From: Laguncularia racemosa
Lineage: Eukaryota; Streptophyta; Magnoliopsida; Myrtales; Combretaceae
Direction: 5' to 3'
Assembly: GCA_037954665.1 (NCBI GenBank)
Contig: JBBMOL010000021.1
Coordinates: forward strand, 5,952,001 to 6,016,000
DNA length: 64,000 nucleotides
Shown: one piece after another, positions 36,426-48,910 of the stretch
Layout: every line of letters starts with the position of its first letter
Position numbering within the stretch: position 1 is the first letter of the stretch
Notes under the pieces: model-generated
What the model was told of the DNA's origin: nothing
The model's input: the letters and a program-made list of their open reading frames with translations, nothing else
Databases searched by the model: none
Translations under genes and position numbers: made by a program

Positions 36426-38411
36426 GTCATCTTCGGTCGGGCTGGTATTCTGTATCCATACCTCTACTCGCTACGACTAATTTTCTAAGGTATTTTTCTA
36501 TAATTAAGATAATTGGATTCATGAGCAACTATGTCAACAATTAACAAAGCCAACAAAAGGTAGGAAAAATAACTATAGTTCTGCAGAGTTTAATAAGTAC
36601 ATGAATATGTTTTTATTTAGTTATTAAAGTTTAACATATTCTAATAAAAACATATTAAAATTACATGGACCATAACACTATTAAATGATGATAAATCTAC
36701 GCAAGCAATGGCTCCATTACTTCTTTTTTCTTCTTTTTTTCTTTTTTTTTTCTTTTTTTGCAATCAATACATATTAATTATGAGATTTTGTGGTTTAGAT
36801 ACGAAATCAAGCTCACACTCTTATGATTACACGAGAAAAAAGAAAATTAGATTATGGCCTTTGTTCGGTCTGATTATTCTGTTGACGGTATACTGTAGGC
36901 TTATTGTTTTATGTAAAAAAGAAAAAAAAATACATAATGATATTAATATAAAACTACCCGTTATGTAGACATGAACAGACCGACCACACGTAATGATATT
37001 TTATCGTAACATTTCTCTCTTGCATAAACAGAAGGGTTAAAATGAAAAGAGAAAATGTACGACCATCATTAAAATAATACTCCCTTTTACAAGAAAATGA
37101 TTTCCAATATCTCAAAATTCCATGTTCATTTTTTATATTTTCATTTTTTTTAGTTTGTTCTAAAGATTTGACAAATTTGAATTCGGAGTTTCTATCACTT
37201 GAAATCAATTCTCTGGATTTATGAGACGAAAAATTAAATGCCGTTAAAGCTATCTATATAAACATGGGAATGAAATGATTAAATATATATACATACGTAT
37301 ATATATAATTATAGAAAAAATTAAATTATGAATTTGAAACGTCAAATATATTAACAATTATGTCCTTATTTGGTGCTCATCATAATTCATAAAGTCGCAT
37401 CACATGATAAATTATTTATGTTAATAACTAAAGAGGATTAAGTGAATGTGACCTTCCAAGTCAATTTCATTTTATTATACTAATCGTTACCGTAAAACTG
37501 TACCTAGTCATATGTATCTATAAAACATAAAAAGAATTTAGATGAATTATTCTTAGTATTGCTATCATTTATGACTTAGAGCTAAAAATTCTAGTGTTAT
37601 CACTTCACGTCATGCTTCTTAATTCACTAACATAATTTCAAGTTAATTAAATAAGATATGAACAATAAGATTAAAATATGTAGAGAAAGGCAACCATATA
37701 TTTTCTTTCCCATGATTACAATAGTAAGTATGCATAATATACAAAATCTGTCATTTTAAGGAATAAAGTAGAATGCAAATTATACTAAATCGTAATCATT
37801 CCAAACATTAGCTGTACATGGAGCTACATTCCTTGATTACAAATAGTAACAACACTACAATCGAATCCATTTGTTTATCATTTTAGTTTGCTTAATGCTT
37901 TGTAGTTTGTAACAAAGGCACATTACTCCAACAACGTTTGAAAATATTAAAACAATAAGAACATCATGAATGCAAAATATAAATAAATAAATAAATAAAA
38001 TAAACGCAGCTCGAAACTCTTCATTAGACTTTATTGAACCCACTGTGTTGGACAAACTGTCATTATATTTTTATCCCACGTTAAGCATAGGTTGCAATTT
38101 TTTTGAATTCGACAAAACTCAATCATTTCAATGTTTTTTGGGATGATTTACCATGTAGAAAATCTAACTGCCATAGCATCGAGAAAGGAAACTTATTAGA
38201 CTTTGAAAGGCCAATACTTCTTCTTCTTCTTCTTCTTTTTTCTGACGAGTGCCAAAACTTCAATAGCAAAAGCAAATTCATTAACTTAAAACAAAGAGTA
38301 CATGCTACGGCTACACTAGTACACTATTACTCCCTTAAACCAATAACTAACTACCAGATCATGCACATAATACATAAGGCATAGGCATAGCACACCACTC
38401 CATGCATTATA
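36426..38411. other. AT-rich spacer between the CACTA relic and Gypsy-2
   Basis: No supported gene. It contains a T/C-rich run at 36,720-36,760, an (AAAT)n run at about 37,980-37,999 and a CTT repeat at about 38,217-38,240. The short frames at 36,708-36,968 and 38,103-38,384 have no recognisable motif. Confidence 0.55.
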
Positions 38412-38416
38412 AAGAG
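38412..38416. other. Left target-site duplication of Gypsy-2
   Basis: AAGAG directly before the 5' LTR, repeated at 54,432-54,436 directly after the 3' LTR remnant. Confidence 0.75.
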
Positions 38417-40636
38417 TGTAAAACTTGGGAAATTAACAAAAATTTAATACTGAATTAATCGATAAATTATTTTAAAAGTCTTATTTATAACTTATATAAT
38501 CTTAAATTAAAAGAAATAATTATTTAAAAAGAAAATGATGTAAAATTTTGGAATAAATAATAAAATAAATTAAAATTATAAGTTTGTGATAATTAAATAA
38601 AAATTTTAAATAAATATTTATACTTAAAATAATTTATTTATCTTAATTATAAAATTTTATAATAAAATATTAAAGTTACTACTTTTAAGTAAATTATCAT
38701 GCAAGATAAACGAATCAGAGAATCTATGGAATTAACCTAATATAAATAGGCTACTAAATCGACTTTCCAGAAGATGCTCCACATTTCCAAAGTCAAAGTG
38801 TGCGAGAAAGAGAGAACAGAGAGATAAGAACGAAACAAAATAGAAAGGAAAAAGAAAAGAAACACGTGGAAAATAATAAGGAAAAATCGTCTTAGAGTGC
38901 ACCTACGACGTCTAAATCATGGTCTAGAACTATAAAATTAAACTAGATTTGTATAAAAAAAAATTTATTTTTGGAATTTAATTATAATTTTAATATATAT
39001 ATATATAAATAAGTTTTAAACTTAAAAAATATTTAAAATCGCTAAAAATATAAAAGATAGGATGATATTAAAATGAATAGTAAGTAATAGTATTTTTTTT
39101 TTTTTTGTATTTTAGGAGAAAAATTTGATCCTACTTAAATAAATAGAAATTCTATAATATACTTGTTTGTGATGTGGTGTGGCTATTTCCGTGTCTGTAT
39201 ATATGTTTTTGTTATTATAAATCTCATGTGAAAATATTGTGGCCAAGGTCCGCATGTGTACGAAATCATGTGATGTATTGTTCTGTAGAGCACTCTGTCA
39301 TTGTGTAATGTTTTGTTATGTTCCATGGCACTGTGGTTCAGAGAGTGTTTGGTGTGTGGCCGTGCTTAGTTCTGTATGTGTGTGATTGCGGGAAGGTGTG
39401 TGTTTTCTTGCTGGAAGACAGGAGGTGAGTGTGGTGTGTGTGCAGGTCATGTTTGGTGCGTGGAAGTGAAGTGCAGGTCGTGTCCATGGTTGGTGCATGG
39501 TGTGTGCAAGTGTGCACGTGGAGTGGGACGATTGGTGCGCGAGGTGAAGGAGTGGTGGTGCATGCGTGATGGAGTTTGGCAATGTGATCGTGTGTGTGTG
39601 TGATTAGCTGTCGGTTGTCTGTGATGTGTGAGAGATATGTGGTAAGTCGCGTTTGTGTGCGTGGAAGTGGAGCGTATAGGTTTGGAGGCTAGTGTACAAG
39701 GAGAAGAAATGGTGGTGCATGCGTGTGGGTGTCCGTGGTGCGTGGTGTTGTGGGCGATGGTCGTGAGTCCATGAGCATGTTGCGAAGTACCGACGTACAC
39801 GTGGGAGTGGAGTTGCTAAGATGGTGTGGAAAGTGTGTGTGAGCAGGTTGCGGACATGATCATGCGCGCGGGATAAAGTTCGGCGAGCGAAAAATCAAAG
39901 TTCGGCAAGTGCCAAAGCTTCGACAATGAAATGGAAACCAGCAAGGAAGACGTTGGAGAAGAAGATGAATAGTGGACTTCTTAATTTAATTTAATTTAAT
40001 TTATTATATAATATAATAAAGGGGTAAAGATATATGGCTAAGGAAATATATATATAATACTAATAAATGGGTAAAACGTGTCTTATCGATTGCAGATAAA
40101 ATCCAGAATTCCTTTGAATTATCTTTCATGAAATATAATTATATGAGTGTCGTTTTGTGACTATAAATACTTGTTGTTTTCTATATCTTGCTGTTGTTGT
40201 GTGATTGTACTTTACATGATCACCCTACTATAGATTGTATGATGTAGGTCGTGACTACATGAATTTATCGGGTAGACGTTATATCAAAGTACGTAAATCT
40301 TGCTACGAAACTTCTTGGATAAAGAGTAAGGTTGAGAATTAGAATGATTTTCTTTTGTAGTTGGTGTTAGAATACCAATGGACAATTGGTTGTATATATT
40401 TTAATTTGAATAAGTAAAAGTTTTAGTCTATGTTGTTATGAGACCTAAATGAGGCCTACTATGGAATACATGTGTATTTATTCCAATAAATATGGAATAG
40501 TTTGAATGAAATAGAGGAATGCCAAAGGCATTTGAATCTATTGATTGTATGTGTTTGAGACACTTCGTATTTACTTATTAGGGACAAGATAATCATGGTG
40601 GGTTGTCACAATTAGGGTACCTTTTAGAGTGTGATA
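38417..40636 (+). repeat. 5' LTR of Gypsy-2 (about 2.2 kb)
   Basis: Aligns with 47,078-48,805 and 54,373-54,431. It has a TATA box TATAAATA at 38,741-38,748, a purine-rich leader, a GT-rich block (39,170-39,860) and a TTAATTTAATTT-type repeat near 39,980. The His/Thr-rich minus-strand frames in the GT block are composition artefacts. The 3' edge is placed before the primer site. Confidence 0.88.
38741..38748 (+). promoter_or_regulatory. TATA box in the Gypsy-2 5' LTR
   Basis: CTAATATAAATAGGCT is conserved in both LTRs (the 3' copy at 47,399-47,406). The conserved segment after it (AAGATGCTCCACATTTCCAA) is a likely transcript leader. Confidence 0.55.
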
Positions 40637-40644
40637 ACTTTTGG

Positions 40645-40657
40645 TGGTATCAAAGCA
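40645..40657 (+). other. Primer binding site of Gypsy-2 (tRNA-iMet)
   Basis: TGGTATCAAAGCA lies eight bases inside the 5' LTR, one change from the iMet complement TGGTATCAGAGC in its first 12 bases. Confidence 0.75.
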
Positions 40658-40704
40658 TGAGTTTAAATTTAAGATAAAACATAAATTAGGTAAAGGTTGG
40701 GTTA

Positions 40705-41142
40705 AAGGTCAATGTCTCAAGAGATTGACTTAGCAACTCAATAGTTAGGAAAAACCTAACCTAGTAGGAGAGAGTGGATAGAACCTAGGAATGGGCAAAT
40801 AAATAACTAATAACTTACAAAAAGTTTTTATTTAACGAGGTGCAGTCAATGCTCAGGCACTTAGATCGAAGATGGAATGTGTGCTACATAGAGAATGATG
40901 ATGATTTGGTGGAATATAGGTTGAAGGTCAATGTCTCAAGAGATTGACTTAACAACTCAATAGTTAGGAAAAACCTAGCCTAGTAGGAGAGAGTGGATAG
41001 AACCTAGGAATGGGTAAATAAATAACTAATAACTTACAAAAAGTTTTTATTTAGCGAGGTGCAGTCAATGCTTAGGCACTTAAATCGAAGATGGAATGTG
41101 TGCCACATAGAGAACGATGATGATTTGGTGGAATATAGGTTG
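40705..41142 (+). repeat. 219-bp tandem duplication in the Gypsy-2 leader
   Basis: Units 40,705-40,923 and 40,924-41,142 are nearly identical, both starting AAGGTCAATGTCTCAAGAGA and ending GAATATAGGTTG. The few differences are mostly transitions. No third copy follows. Confidence 0.93.
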
Positions 41143-41930
41143 AGGATGCAAGAGATTCACTCTTGATACGAGTTCTTCTATTTGAATAGAACAATGGATG
41201 AGATAATTGAGAGCTAGAGGATAAGAATAATAGAAAAATGGCAATATCAATTGGATAGGCTAAGTGAAGACCTAGGATAGAGGTATAGTAGATATATTGC
41301 CATACCAGCTTTAAAAGCTCGATTTGCCAAGATGAAGGGCTTGGAAGATGAGTTGGCATAAATACTATTTGTGGCCCAATTCAATGTAGGAATTTGGTAT
41401 CCTTAGGAAATCTTGACATCTCCTATCAAGTCTAGAAGGAATACACAAATGTACGTGAGAGAACTATATTTCGAGGATTCTTGGGGTACTTTAGATTAGA
41501 TCTAGATAGAGAATTTGAGATCATGGATTAAGGGAAAATGCATATGATACATCCTAAAGAAGAAGAGGAAGAGGAAGCAAAAGAAGAAGAGGGAGTAAGC
41601 AAAAGTGACAAAGACACGAGTGATAGTTTGGGAAGTGCTACTTAAGAATACAAGGATAAATTTGGTGCAACTTTTAAGGATAATGTATATATTTTAGGAA
41701 AGCTTACATTTTAGGGAAACTCGGAAGGGAAATTTTGTAATGTAATATATATCCCTCTAAGTGGATCAATGTGTAGGCTAGGAATACGGGAAATTTAAAT
41801 TTTAGGAAAATGTATAAAGTGTTGTGACTTTCATGTATTCTCAATCTTATATGCAAATTTGCAGATGTGTTATATGACTTTTATTGATATGTATCATTAA
41901 AAAATATCCTAACATATTGTATATATTGCA
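41143..41930 (+). other. Gypsy-2 leader/5' gag region
   Basis: Between the tandem duplication and the recognisable gag. A short Glu-rich reading occurs at about 41,550-41,640, but no gag motif and no long frame are present. Confidence 0.45.
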
Positions 41931-43490
41931 TCACTGAATTATAGTGGAAGTACGAGTAGGGAAAGGAGAATGACAACACTAGCTCAATATAGAGACATCG
42001 GAGAAGTAACTCCTCAAGTTGAGACCCCACCCCCAGCTTAGCAATAAATTTTGGAAATACAATTGAGGATGCTAAGTAGAGTGCCTAGATAAGGTTAAAG
42101 AGGTGTGGGATCCTCTAGTGGAGAAGGAAGTAGAGAAGATCGCACTATAAGATTGGAAACAACAATGCAACAAATGGCACAACAAAAGGTGTTGATGATG
42201 CAGTATTTAATGCCGAGAGGACAATCTCCATTATAACTGCCTCCTCTACCACCCCAACAATAATAGGTACCACCTATATTAGCTCCATTACAACCTTAGA
42301 TGCTATCTCCACCTCCTCTAAATCTAGTCGCCCCTATGATATATGTAGAAGGATAAGAGGAGTATAATCAAGGAGGGATCAATTAGAGAATTCAAAAGAG
42401 TATATTTCCTGACCTTATACAATCCAATAGATATTTTGATGGGGCATTCAGAAAGCCTAAGGAGGCAAAAGACTGAATAGCCCAAGTGGAAAGATCATTT
42501 GCAGCTTATGAAATAGCAGATCACTAAAAAGTGATATATATGATGTACATGCTGAAAATGAGAGCTCGAGTTTGGTGGGATACGAGACAGAGGGTGTTAC
42601 CCTAGCCTATATCGTGGGAAAATTTTTGTGGAGGATTCTTTAGGGAATATTTTCTGGAAAGTATGAAAACAAAATTGAGTAGGTAGTTATTCCAACTGAG
42701 AAAAGGGGATTAAAACCACATATCAATATGAAAGTAAATTCAACGGACTATTGTAGTTCGCTCCAAAAGCATATAGAGATTTGGATGACCTAAAAAAGCA
42801 ATTGTTTACGAATGGGCTAGAAACAAATACATAAGAAAGAATTATGGAATATGAGATATAGACTTACGTAGAAGTGGAGAGTAAGGCTAGGGCTCTTGAA
42901 CAAGCAGAACAAAGAGGAGAAGAGATAAGGGCCAAAGTTCGATCGAATATAAGGATGAGAGTTCCTACAAAATGACCGCTGTTTAGCCCAAGTCTAAATG
43001 AGAAAGGAAAAAGGCTAATGTTGAATGTGAGTACGTTAAGCAATAGATGCCTAATCATTTCTCCATAAGCTAAGCCTATGAATGTGATTTGTTGAAAGTG
43101 TAAAGAACAACACTATCCTTGGGAGTGTCTATAATTGAAGGGTAAGTGTTACCAGTGTAGGGTTAGTGTCCATAGAGTTCAAGATTGCTCGTAGAAAAAT
43201 ATTATGACCTGTTTTGTTTGTGGAAAAAAAAAAAACATATTATGCAAACACTTGCCTTAAGAGGCAATAAGGGATCGAGATAAGGACTACAATGCCCAAG
43301 ATCACAATCAGAATACCTGTTGGTCAACCATTCAGATGGAGAAATCAAGGGGCTAACCCACAAACCGCGAATGCTAGGGTGTTTGCCATCGAAGGTACTG
43401 ATGCTGCATATTAGGCGGAGGAAGAAGCTGAGCAATCTCAAGATATTATTTTAGTAGTTGAAGGATACGGGGATGAAGGAATTGTAGTAA
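41930..43490 (+). pseudogene. Gypsy-2 gag, interrupted
   Basis: The retrotransposon-gag domain is readable at about 42,430-42,850 (FDGAFRKPKEAKD, AYEIADH, MLKMRARVWWDTRQ) with stops, several where the family has Trp or Gln (for example TGA after AAAGAC at about 42,473). Cys-rich zinc-knuckle remnants lie at about 43,090-43,260 (CYQCRVSVHRVQDC, CFVCGKKK). In the family this protein coats the RNA in virus-like particles. No open frame covers it. Confidence 0.82.
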
Positions 43491-43639
43491 TAGGTACATA
43501 GAATCAAACTTGTCTTTGTATAATATGTTATATATATGAGATTTTATTAAGGAAATTAATTAGAAAGTGAAGTATTATAAAATACTCACTACTAAAAGAT
43601 TTAGAAAGATAAAAGTTAGAGTGCAAATCTAATACTATG

Positions 43640-46600
43640 TAATTCTTAAGATTCATTCTAATTGCCACCCAACCAACCATTGTCCTTTTCGATACAGGGA
43701 GCTACGCACTCTTTTATAAGCTTGACTATAGCTTAGCAAAGGAAGTTAGAAGTTCAACCTTCTCCGAAGACTCTAAAGATTAGTACCCCTACCAAAGAAA
43801 AAGCGATTATCAAGGAAATAATAAAGAATTGCCTAGTTGAAATTTATGGGAGAAATATGCCTATAGACTTAATCGTCTTGTCTATGAGGGGTTGCAAAGC
43901 AATTTTGGGGATGGATTAATTGTCAAAGCATTAAGCCAACATGGATTGTAAGAAGAAAGAAGTGTCGTTCAACAAGCCAGGAATGAAGACCATGGTGTAT
44001 CGAGGACAACCGAGAAGGAATTCAGGGGTTTCTACTAGTGTCTTGAATGTAGGAGGAGACCTTGGAAATTGGGACTTATGCTTGATAATCATGATAGAAA
44101 CAGACGTGGAGCCACCTAGATTGGAGGAAATACCCCTAGTAAATGAGTTCTTTGAAGTATTTCCTAAAAAATTGCCAAGACTACCTCCTTCGAGAGAGAT
44201 AGACTTCACTATTGAAGTAAAGCTTAGTACAAACCGATCTCTAAAGAACCTTATCAAATGGCCTCAATTGAGTTGAAAGAATTGAAGGTCCAATTGCAAG
44301 AATTAATGGAGAAGGAATTCATTCATCTAAGTGTTTTACCTTAGGGAGCTCCAATACTATTTGTGAAAAAGAAAGATGGATCCATGTGATTGTGCATTAG
44401 TTATCAAAAATTAAATTAGGTAACTATTAAGAATAGATATCCCTTGCCGAGAATTGATGATTTATTTGATCAGTTGCAACGAGTAAGTGTATTTTCCCAA
44501 ATCAATTTACAATCCAAGTATCACCACTTAAAAATTAGACAAAAAAAAAAAAAACCTAAAACCACTTTTCAAAATAGATATGAACATTACAAGTTTTTAG
44601 TAATGCCATTTGTACTAACTAATGCTCTAGCTATGTTTATAAACCTTATGAATTGAATCTTCAAACCGTTCTTAGATAAATTCATGGTAGTCTTTATTGA
44701 TGACATTTTGATTTATTCTAAGACCAAGCTAGAGCATGAGGAACACCTAAGAATTACCTTGAGATTATTGAAGAAGCACTAGTTATATGCAGAATTGTCA
44801 AAATGTGAATTTTGGATGAATTAAGTGGCATTCTTAGGGCATGTTATATTTAAAGGTGTATTAGTAGATCCAGCAAAGATTAGGGCAATAGTTGAATGGA
44901 AACAACCCACTACTATTACGGAAGTAAAAAGTTTCCTCAGATTGGCAAGGTATTATAGGAGATTTGTAAAGAATTTTTTGCAGATCTCGAAACCATTGAC
45001 GAGGTTAAACTAGAAAGAAGTAAAGTTTGATTGGGGTGAAAGTTATGAGAGGAGCTTTCAAGAGTTGAATCAAAGGCTGATTTCAACTCCCATTCTAACA
45101 TTACCTAACTAAAAAAAAACCCTTTTATATATATAGTGGTGCCTTGAAAATTGGGTTAGGATGCATTTTAATGCAAAATAAGAAGGTTGTGGCTTATACT
45201 TCTAAACAGTTAAAACCACATGAAAAGAAGTATCCCACTTATGATTTGGAATCTACAATAGTTTTATTTGCCTTAAAGATATGGAGACACTATTTGTACG
45301 GCTTAAAATGCAAGATCTACACAGATCATAAGAGTTTGAAACATCTATTCACATAGAAGGAGCTAAACATGTGACAAAGAAGATGGTTAAAACTTATTAA
45401 GGACTATGATCTCAATATCAACTATCACCTTGGAAAAGCCAATGTAGTAGCTAACACTTTGAGTAGGAAGAATTATGGCCAAGTAGGGGCATTATTAACA
45501 GAACAACAAGAGTTGATATAGGAATTTGAAAAATTAAGAATCTAGTTTGTGTGGCATGAGAAGGAAGCACAAATAGCGAGTTTGGAAGTATGGCCTACTC
45601 TTCTGGATAAAATATAGGAAATGCAGCTTAGTGATCCGAAATTAATGGATATTCGAAACAAAGTGAACCAAGGAACCAGTACAAACTTCAAGTTGGATCA
45701 AAACGGAATTCTAAAGATAAGAGGCTGTTTGTGTTTACCAAAAAATAAGAAGTTAAGGGATGAAATCATGAATGAAGCCCACAATTCTGGATATACAGTA
45801 AATCCAAGAGGAACTAAGATGTATCAAGAACTCAAAAAAGGTTACTAGTGGGAAGGCATGAAAAGAGACGTGGCACAATTTGTTTCTCAATGCTCCATCT
45901 ATCAACAAGTTAAAGTAGAACACCAAAAACCTAGAGGATTGTTACAGCCATTGCCAAATCCAAAATGGAAGTGGAAACAAATTACTATGGATTTTGTTAT
46001 AGTGTTACCAAGGATTAGGGTCGGATACAAATCATATGGGTAATTGTAGATCGTTTCACCAAATATGCTCATTTCTTTACCCATCAACATGACTTATTCC
46101 TTGGATTTGTTGGCCGGAATTTACCTTAAGGAGATTGTAAGACTCCACAGGGTGCCACACAACATAGTGTCCGATAGAGATCCATGCTTTGTGTCTAAGT
46201 TTTGGAAAAGTTTACAACAAGCTCTCTGAAGAAAATTACAATTTAGCATAGCATATTATCCTCAGACTGATGGACAATTAGAACATACCATCCAAACTTT
46301 AGAGGATATGTTGAGAGCTTGTGCGTTGGATTTCAAAGATAGTTAAGACTGAAACTTGCCTCTAATCAAGTTCACTTATAACAGCGGCTATCATTTGTCG
46401 ACCAAATTAGCTCCATATGAGGCTCTATATGGAAGAAGATGTAAATCTCTATTGTATTAGGATGAAATTGAAAGGAGTGCAGTAAGGTCGGACATGCTAC
46501 AAGAGACAATAGATAAAGTGGCTACCATCAGACAAATAATGAAAGAAACCCAAGACTAATGGAAAAGTTAGGTAGATTTGAAAAGGAGAGAAATAAAATT

Positions 46601-47060
46601 TCTGCTACGAGAACATGTTTATTTAAAGGTTTCGTTGATTAAAGGAATAAGAAAAATTGGGATGAAAGGAAAATTAAGTCTCAGATACATAGGACCATAC
46701 AAGATTTTTGAAAGAGTTAGAGAAGTAGCATGCAAATTGATTTACCTCCTCAGCTATTAGGAATCTACAATGTGTTTCACATGTCATGTCATTGCTTCAG
46801 AAGCACATTTCGGATCCAAATAGAGTGATTGAAATGGATATCCTAAAGATTCAACCCAACTTGATGTATTAGGAACATCCAATCAAAGTCCTTGATGCCC
46901 AAACTCGAAAGTTACGCAACAAAAGCATCGGATACATAAAATGCAATAGAGCAGACACTTAAAACAAGAAGCCACCTCGAAAAGAGAAGACAAAATGAAG
47001 GAAAAGTACCCCCATTTATTTGAAATCTCAGGTATACTCTAAAATTTTGAGAACAAAACT
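43640..47060 (+). pseudogene. Gypsy-2 pol: protease, RT, RNase H, integrase, tail
   Basis: The protease DTGS is intact at 43,691-43,702. Reverse transcriptase spans about 44,100-45,010 with an intact FIDD at 44,693-44,704. RNase H is at 45,060-45,480 (AYTSKQLKPHEKKYPTYDLE, YTDHKSLKHLFT). The integrase zinc finger at about 45,770-45,910 has Asn for its second His and Tyr for its last Cys. The integrase core follows at 45,930-46,500 (VDRFTKYAHF, then GQLEHTIQTLEDML with its Glu present). The tail (46,770-47,060) reads like a chromovirus C-terminus (KVLDAQTRKLRNK) but is riddled with stops. At least a dozen stops or frame changes occur; non-functional. Confidence 0.9.
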
Positions 47061-47063
47061 TTT

Positions 47064-47077
47064 GAAAGGAGGGAGGA
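47064..47077 (+). other. Polypurine tract of Gypsy-2
   Basis: AAAGGAGGGAGGA lies directly before TGTAAAACC, the start of the 3' LTR. Confidence 0.88.
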
Positions 47078-48805
47078 TGTAAAACCCAGGAAATTAGTAA
47101 AAATTTAATACTGAATTAGCTAATAAATTATTTTAAGTCTTATTTATAACCCATATAATCTTAAATTAAAAAAAAAATTATTTAAAAAGAAAGCTGTGTA
47201 AAATTTTGGAATAAACGATAAAATAAATTAAAATCATAAGTTTATGATAGTTAAATAAAAATTATGAGTAAATATTTACACTCGGAATAATTCATTTAAC
47301 TTAATTATAAAATTTCATGACAAAATACTAAAGTTACTACAATTAAGTAAATTATCACGCGAGATGAATGGACCTGGAAAATTTAGGAATCAAACTAATA
47401 TAAATAGGCTCCTAAATCAACTTTCCAAAAGATGCTCCACATTTCCAAAGTGAAAGCGAGAGAGAGAGAGAACAAAGAGATAAGAATGAAACAAAATAAA
47501 AAGGAAAAAGAAAAGAAAAACATGGAGAAATAAGAAGGAAAAGTCATTGTAGAGCATGCATACGATATCTAAATCACAATCCAAAATCGTCTACATATTC
47601 CTTAAGGTGAGTCCCACGAGACTAGATTAGATTTGTACGAAAAAAATTTACTTTTAGAATTTAAATGTAATTTTAACGTGTATAATAAAATAAGTTTTAG
47701 TTTAGAAAATAGTTGAAATCGCTAAGAATATAAAAGATAGGACTATCTTAGCATGAATAGTAAGTAATAGTGTTATTTTCTTATATTTTAGTATAAGAAT
47801 TTGATCCCATGTGAGTACCGAAGGATTATTACGCTCCTTCGAGAAAATGAAACCCAAGTGAGTATGAACTCTATAATATACTACTTATTTATAGTGTGGT
47901 GTATCGTTATCTATATATCTGTATATATATTTTTGTTATTGTAAATCTTGTGTGAAAATATCGTGGCCGAGCTCCACGTGTGTACAAAATCGTGTGATGT
48001 ACTGTTATATGGAGTACTTTGTTATTGTGTAATGTTTTGTTTTATTATGTAGCATTTTGGTGTGGAGAGTGTTTGGTGCATGGCCATGCTTTGTTCTCTG
48101 TATGTGTGTGTGTGATTGTGGGAAGGTGTGTGTGCGTGTGTGTTTGCTTGCTGGAAGGCAAGGGGCAAGTGTGGTGAGTGTGCAAGGGGTGTTTGGTGCA
48201 TGGAAGTAAAGTGCAGGTTGTATCTGGTAGTGTGATCATGTGTGTGTGCAAGGAGAGCGTGCGTGACCAACTGCTGGTGGTCCGTAACGTGTGCAAGAAG
48301 TGCATGGTGTGTAGCTGAGGTTGTGTCCATGTGCTGGTGGTCCATGACGTGTGTGAGAATTGCATAGTGTATAGAAAGTCGTGTTCGTGTGCATAGAAGT
48401 GGAGCGTGCAGGTCTGGTGGCTGGTGCATGAGGAGGAGTGATGGTGCATGCGCGTAGGTGTCCACGGGATGTGGTGTCGTAGGCGATGGCTAAAAGTCCA
48501 CGAGCATGTTGCGAAGTACCAGCGTATGCATGGGAGTGGAGTGGCTAAGATAGCATGGAAAGTGTGTGTGAGCAGGTTGCAGAAGTGATCGTGCGCACGG
48601 GATAAAGTTCACAAGTGAAAAATCGAAGTCCAGTGAGCACCGAAGCTTCGGCGATGAAATGGAAACCAGTTAGGAAGACGTTAGAGAAGATGAATGGTGG
48701 ACTTCTTAATTTAATTTAATTTATTATATAATATAATAAAAAATAGGTTAAGGACATATGGCTAAGGAATATATATATATATATATATATATAAATATTA
48801 ATAGA
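47078..48805 (+). repeat. 3' LTR of Gypsy-2, upstream part
   Basis: Colinear with 38,417-40,062, including the TATA box (47,399-47,406), the GT-rich block and the TTAATTTAATTT repeat. The match stops at about 48,805 after an expanded AT run, where the LINE begins. Confidence 0.88.
48768..48794. repeat. (AT)n microsatellite at the LTR/LINE junction
   Basis: The 5' LTR has only a short ATATATATA here (40,048-40,056), so the tract grew in the 3' LTR. Confidence 0.85.
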
Positions 48806-48910
48806 AAATACTCACACCTCTCTCTAAAACCATCCCCCAACCCCCTAAAAGACCACTTCTTTTAAGATACAAACACACACAAACCTCACGCTAAACTACC
48901 TCCACCTAGT

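Noticed and set aside
37853..37860. CACTACAA as the terminal repeat of the CACTA relic
   Set aside because: Its orientation is that of a left end while it lies to the right of a minus-strand transposase; the following bases do not extend the match and no inverse partner was found.
39316..39800. Overlapping His/Thr-rich minus-strand frames in the Gypsy-2 5' LTR
   Set aside because: The same kind of artefact appears in the 3' LTR at 48,022-48,465, but the reading frames differ between the copies, so there is no protein-level conservation.
43931..44257. 108-codon minus-strand frame
   Set aside because: Antisense to the Gypsy-2 segment between protease and reverse transcriptase, which is readable on the plus strand in the expected order.
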